A DNA stretch of 5,362 bases from NCBI GenBank assembly GCA_028290305.1, contig JAQGKC010000095.1, positions 1-5,362 on the forward strand. The letters run 5' to 3'. The stretch's first letter is position 1, and the number at the start of each line of letters is the position of its first letter. The translations under genes and the position numbers were made by a program. The DNA is from Bradyrhizobium sp. (GTDB lineage: Bacteria; Pseudomonadota; Alphaproteobacteria; Rhizobiales; Xanthobacteraceae). Under the pieces are notes generated by a model. That model did not search any database. It was given only the letters and a program-made list of their open reading frames with translations, and was not told the DNA's origin. Positions 5,085-5,362 of the stretch are shown here, in pieces.

Positions 5085-5362
5085 GACAGCAGTTATACAA
5101 AAGAGCCCGACAGACCGCGAACATCGTTCCTATCTGCCGGGCTTGGCGCAATGGCCGGCTGGCACGACGGCCTTGGCGTTCGAGATTTGGGTGGCTCTGG
5201 CTGTCAGTTACTATATTGCCTTCATACTTGAACTTAATTCTGCAGCAGGCGTGGGAACAGGCCTTCTCATACTAGTTGGACCTACCCAAGGCATGGTCCT
5301 GTCCAAAGCGATCTATCGCATCGCAGGAACTCTGTTTGGAGCACTTATCGCATTAGTTTTGA
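5074..5362 (+). CDS. FUSC family inner-membrane transporter, N-terminal part (runs off the window)
   Basis: The first 96 codons of a fusaric-acid-resistance / aromatic-acid-exporter (FUSC) protein, cut by the window edge. After a short polar N-terminus (1-32), membrane segments are visible at about 34-52 (AFEIWVALAVSYYIAFIL), 57-70 and 82-96. The diagnostic FUSC stretch LVGPTQGMVLSKAIYRIAGT (67-86) corresponds to the family's xQPTRGMVLSKxxYRxxGT, and is the strongest evidence. Family members sit in the inner membrane and extrude aromatic carboxylic acids or similar compounds, usually with a HlyD-type adaptor and an outer-membrane channel. The start is uncertain: ATG 5074 and ATG 5080 are both possible and neither has a strong ribosome site. 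The frame is open back to GTG 4945, but the upstream residues look non-coding. The start region overlaps the adaptor remnant, so expression may be weak or depend on readthrough from upstream. Confidence 0.85.
   Translation, partial: MKMLTAVIQKSPTDREHRSYLPGLAQWPAGTTALAFEIWVALAVSYYIAFILELNSAAGVGTGLLILVGPTQGMVLSKAIYRIAGTLFGALIALVL

Overview
The window is moderately GC-rich, and all recognisable genes run on the + strand. Gene content (a crotonase coupled to a class III CoA-transferase, a DUF302 protein, a MetX-like exported hydrolase, a FUSC transporter) and strong AGGAGG-type ribosome sites suggest an alphaproteobacterium of the Bradyrhizobium/Rhodopseudomonas type. That assignment is inference from gene style; no marker gene is present.

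Layout, left to right: (1) a small Tautomerase_3-type protein with a GTG start that exposes the catalytic proline (83-496). (2) A 505-base stretch without an intact gene. It holds a clean inverted repeat (561-579) and a decayed C-terminal piece of an NmrA-type NAD(P)-binding oxidoreductase with an in-frame stop (about 601-879). (3) A crotonase-fold enoyl-CoA hydratase (1002-1778), translationally coupled by a TGATG overlap to a CaiB/BaiF CoA-transferase (1778-2995). (4) A DUF302 protein (3055-3660) with two well-placed starts, one giving a signal-peptide form and one giving the standard short form. (5) An exported alpha/beta hydrolase of the MetX-like family (3758-4948). (6) A broken HlyD-type periplasmic adaptor remnant (4941 to about 5084), and overlapping it the first 96 codons of a FUSC-family membrane exporter that runs off the window (5074-5362).

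How the parts may work together (inference): the crotonase and CoA-transferase look like the CoA-thioester core of a small carboxylic-acid pathway. The CoA-transferase would activate an acid by CoA exchange and the crotonase would hydrate an enoyl-CoA. The tautomerase could isomerise an enol or unsaturated acid, the exported hydrolase could release or process a substrate outside the cytoplasm, and FUSC proteins export aromatic or organic acids. No substrate can be read from the sequence. The intact genes are interleaved with two gene remnants, so the locus appears to be a catabolic/efflux cluster that has lost parts. I see no RNA gene, CRISPR array, insertion sequence or convincing rho-independent terminator.
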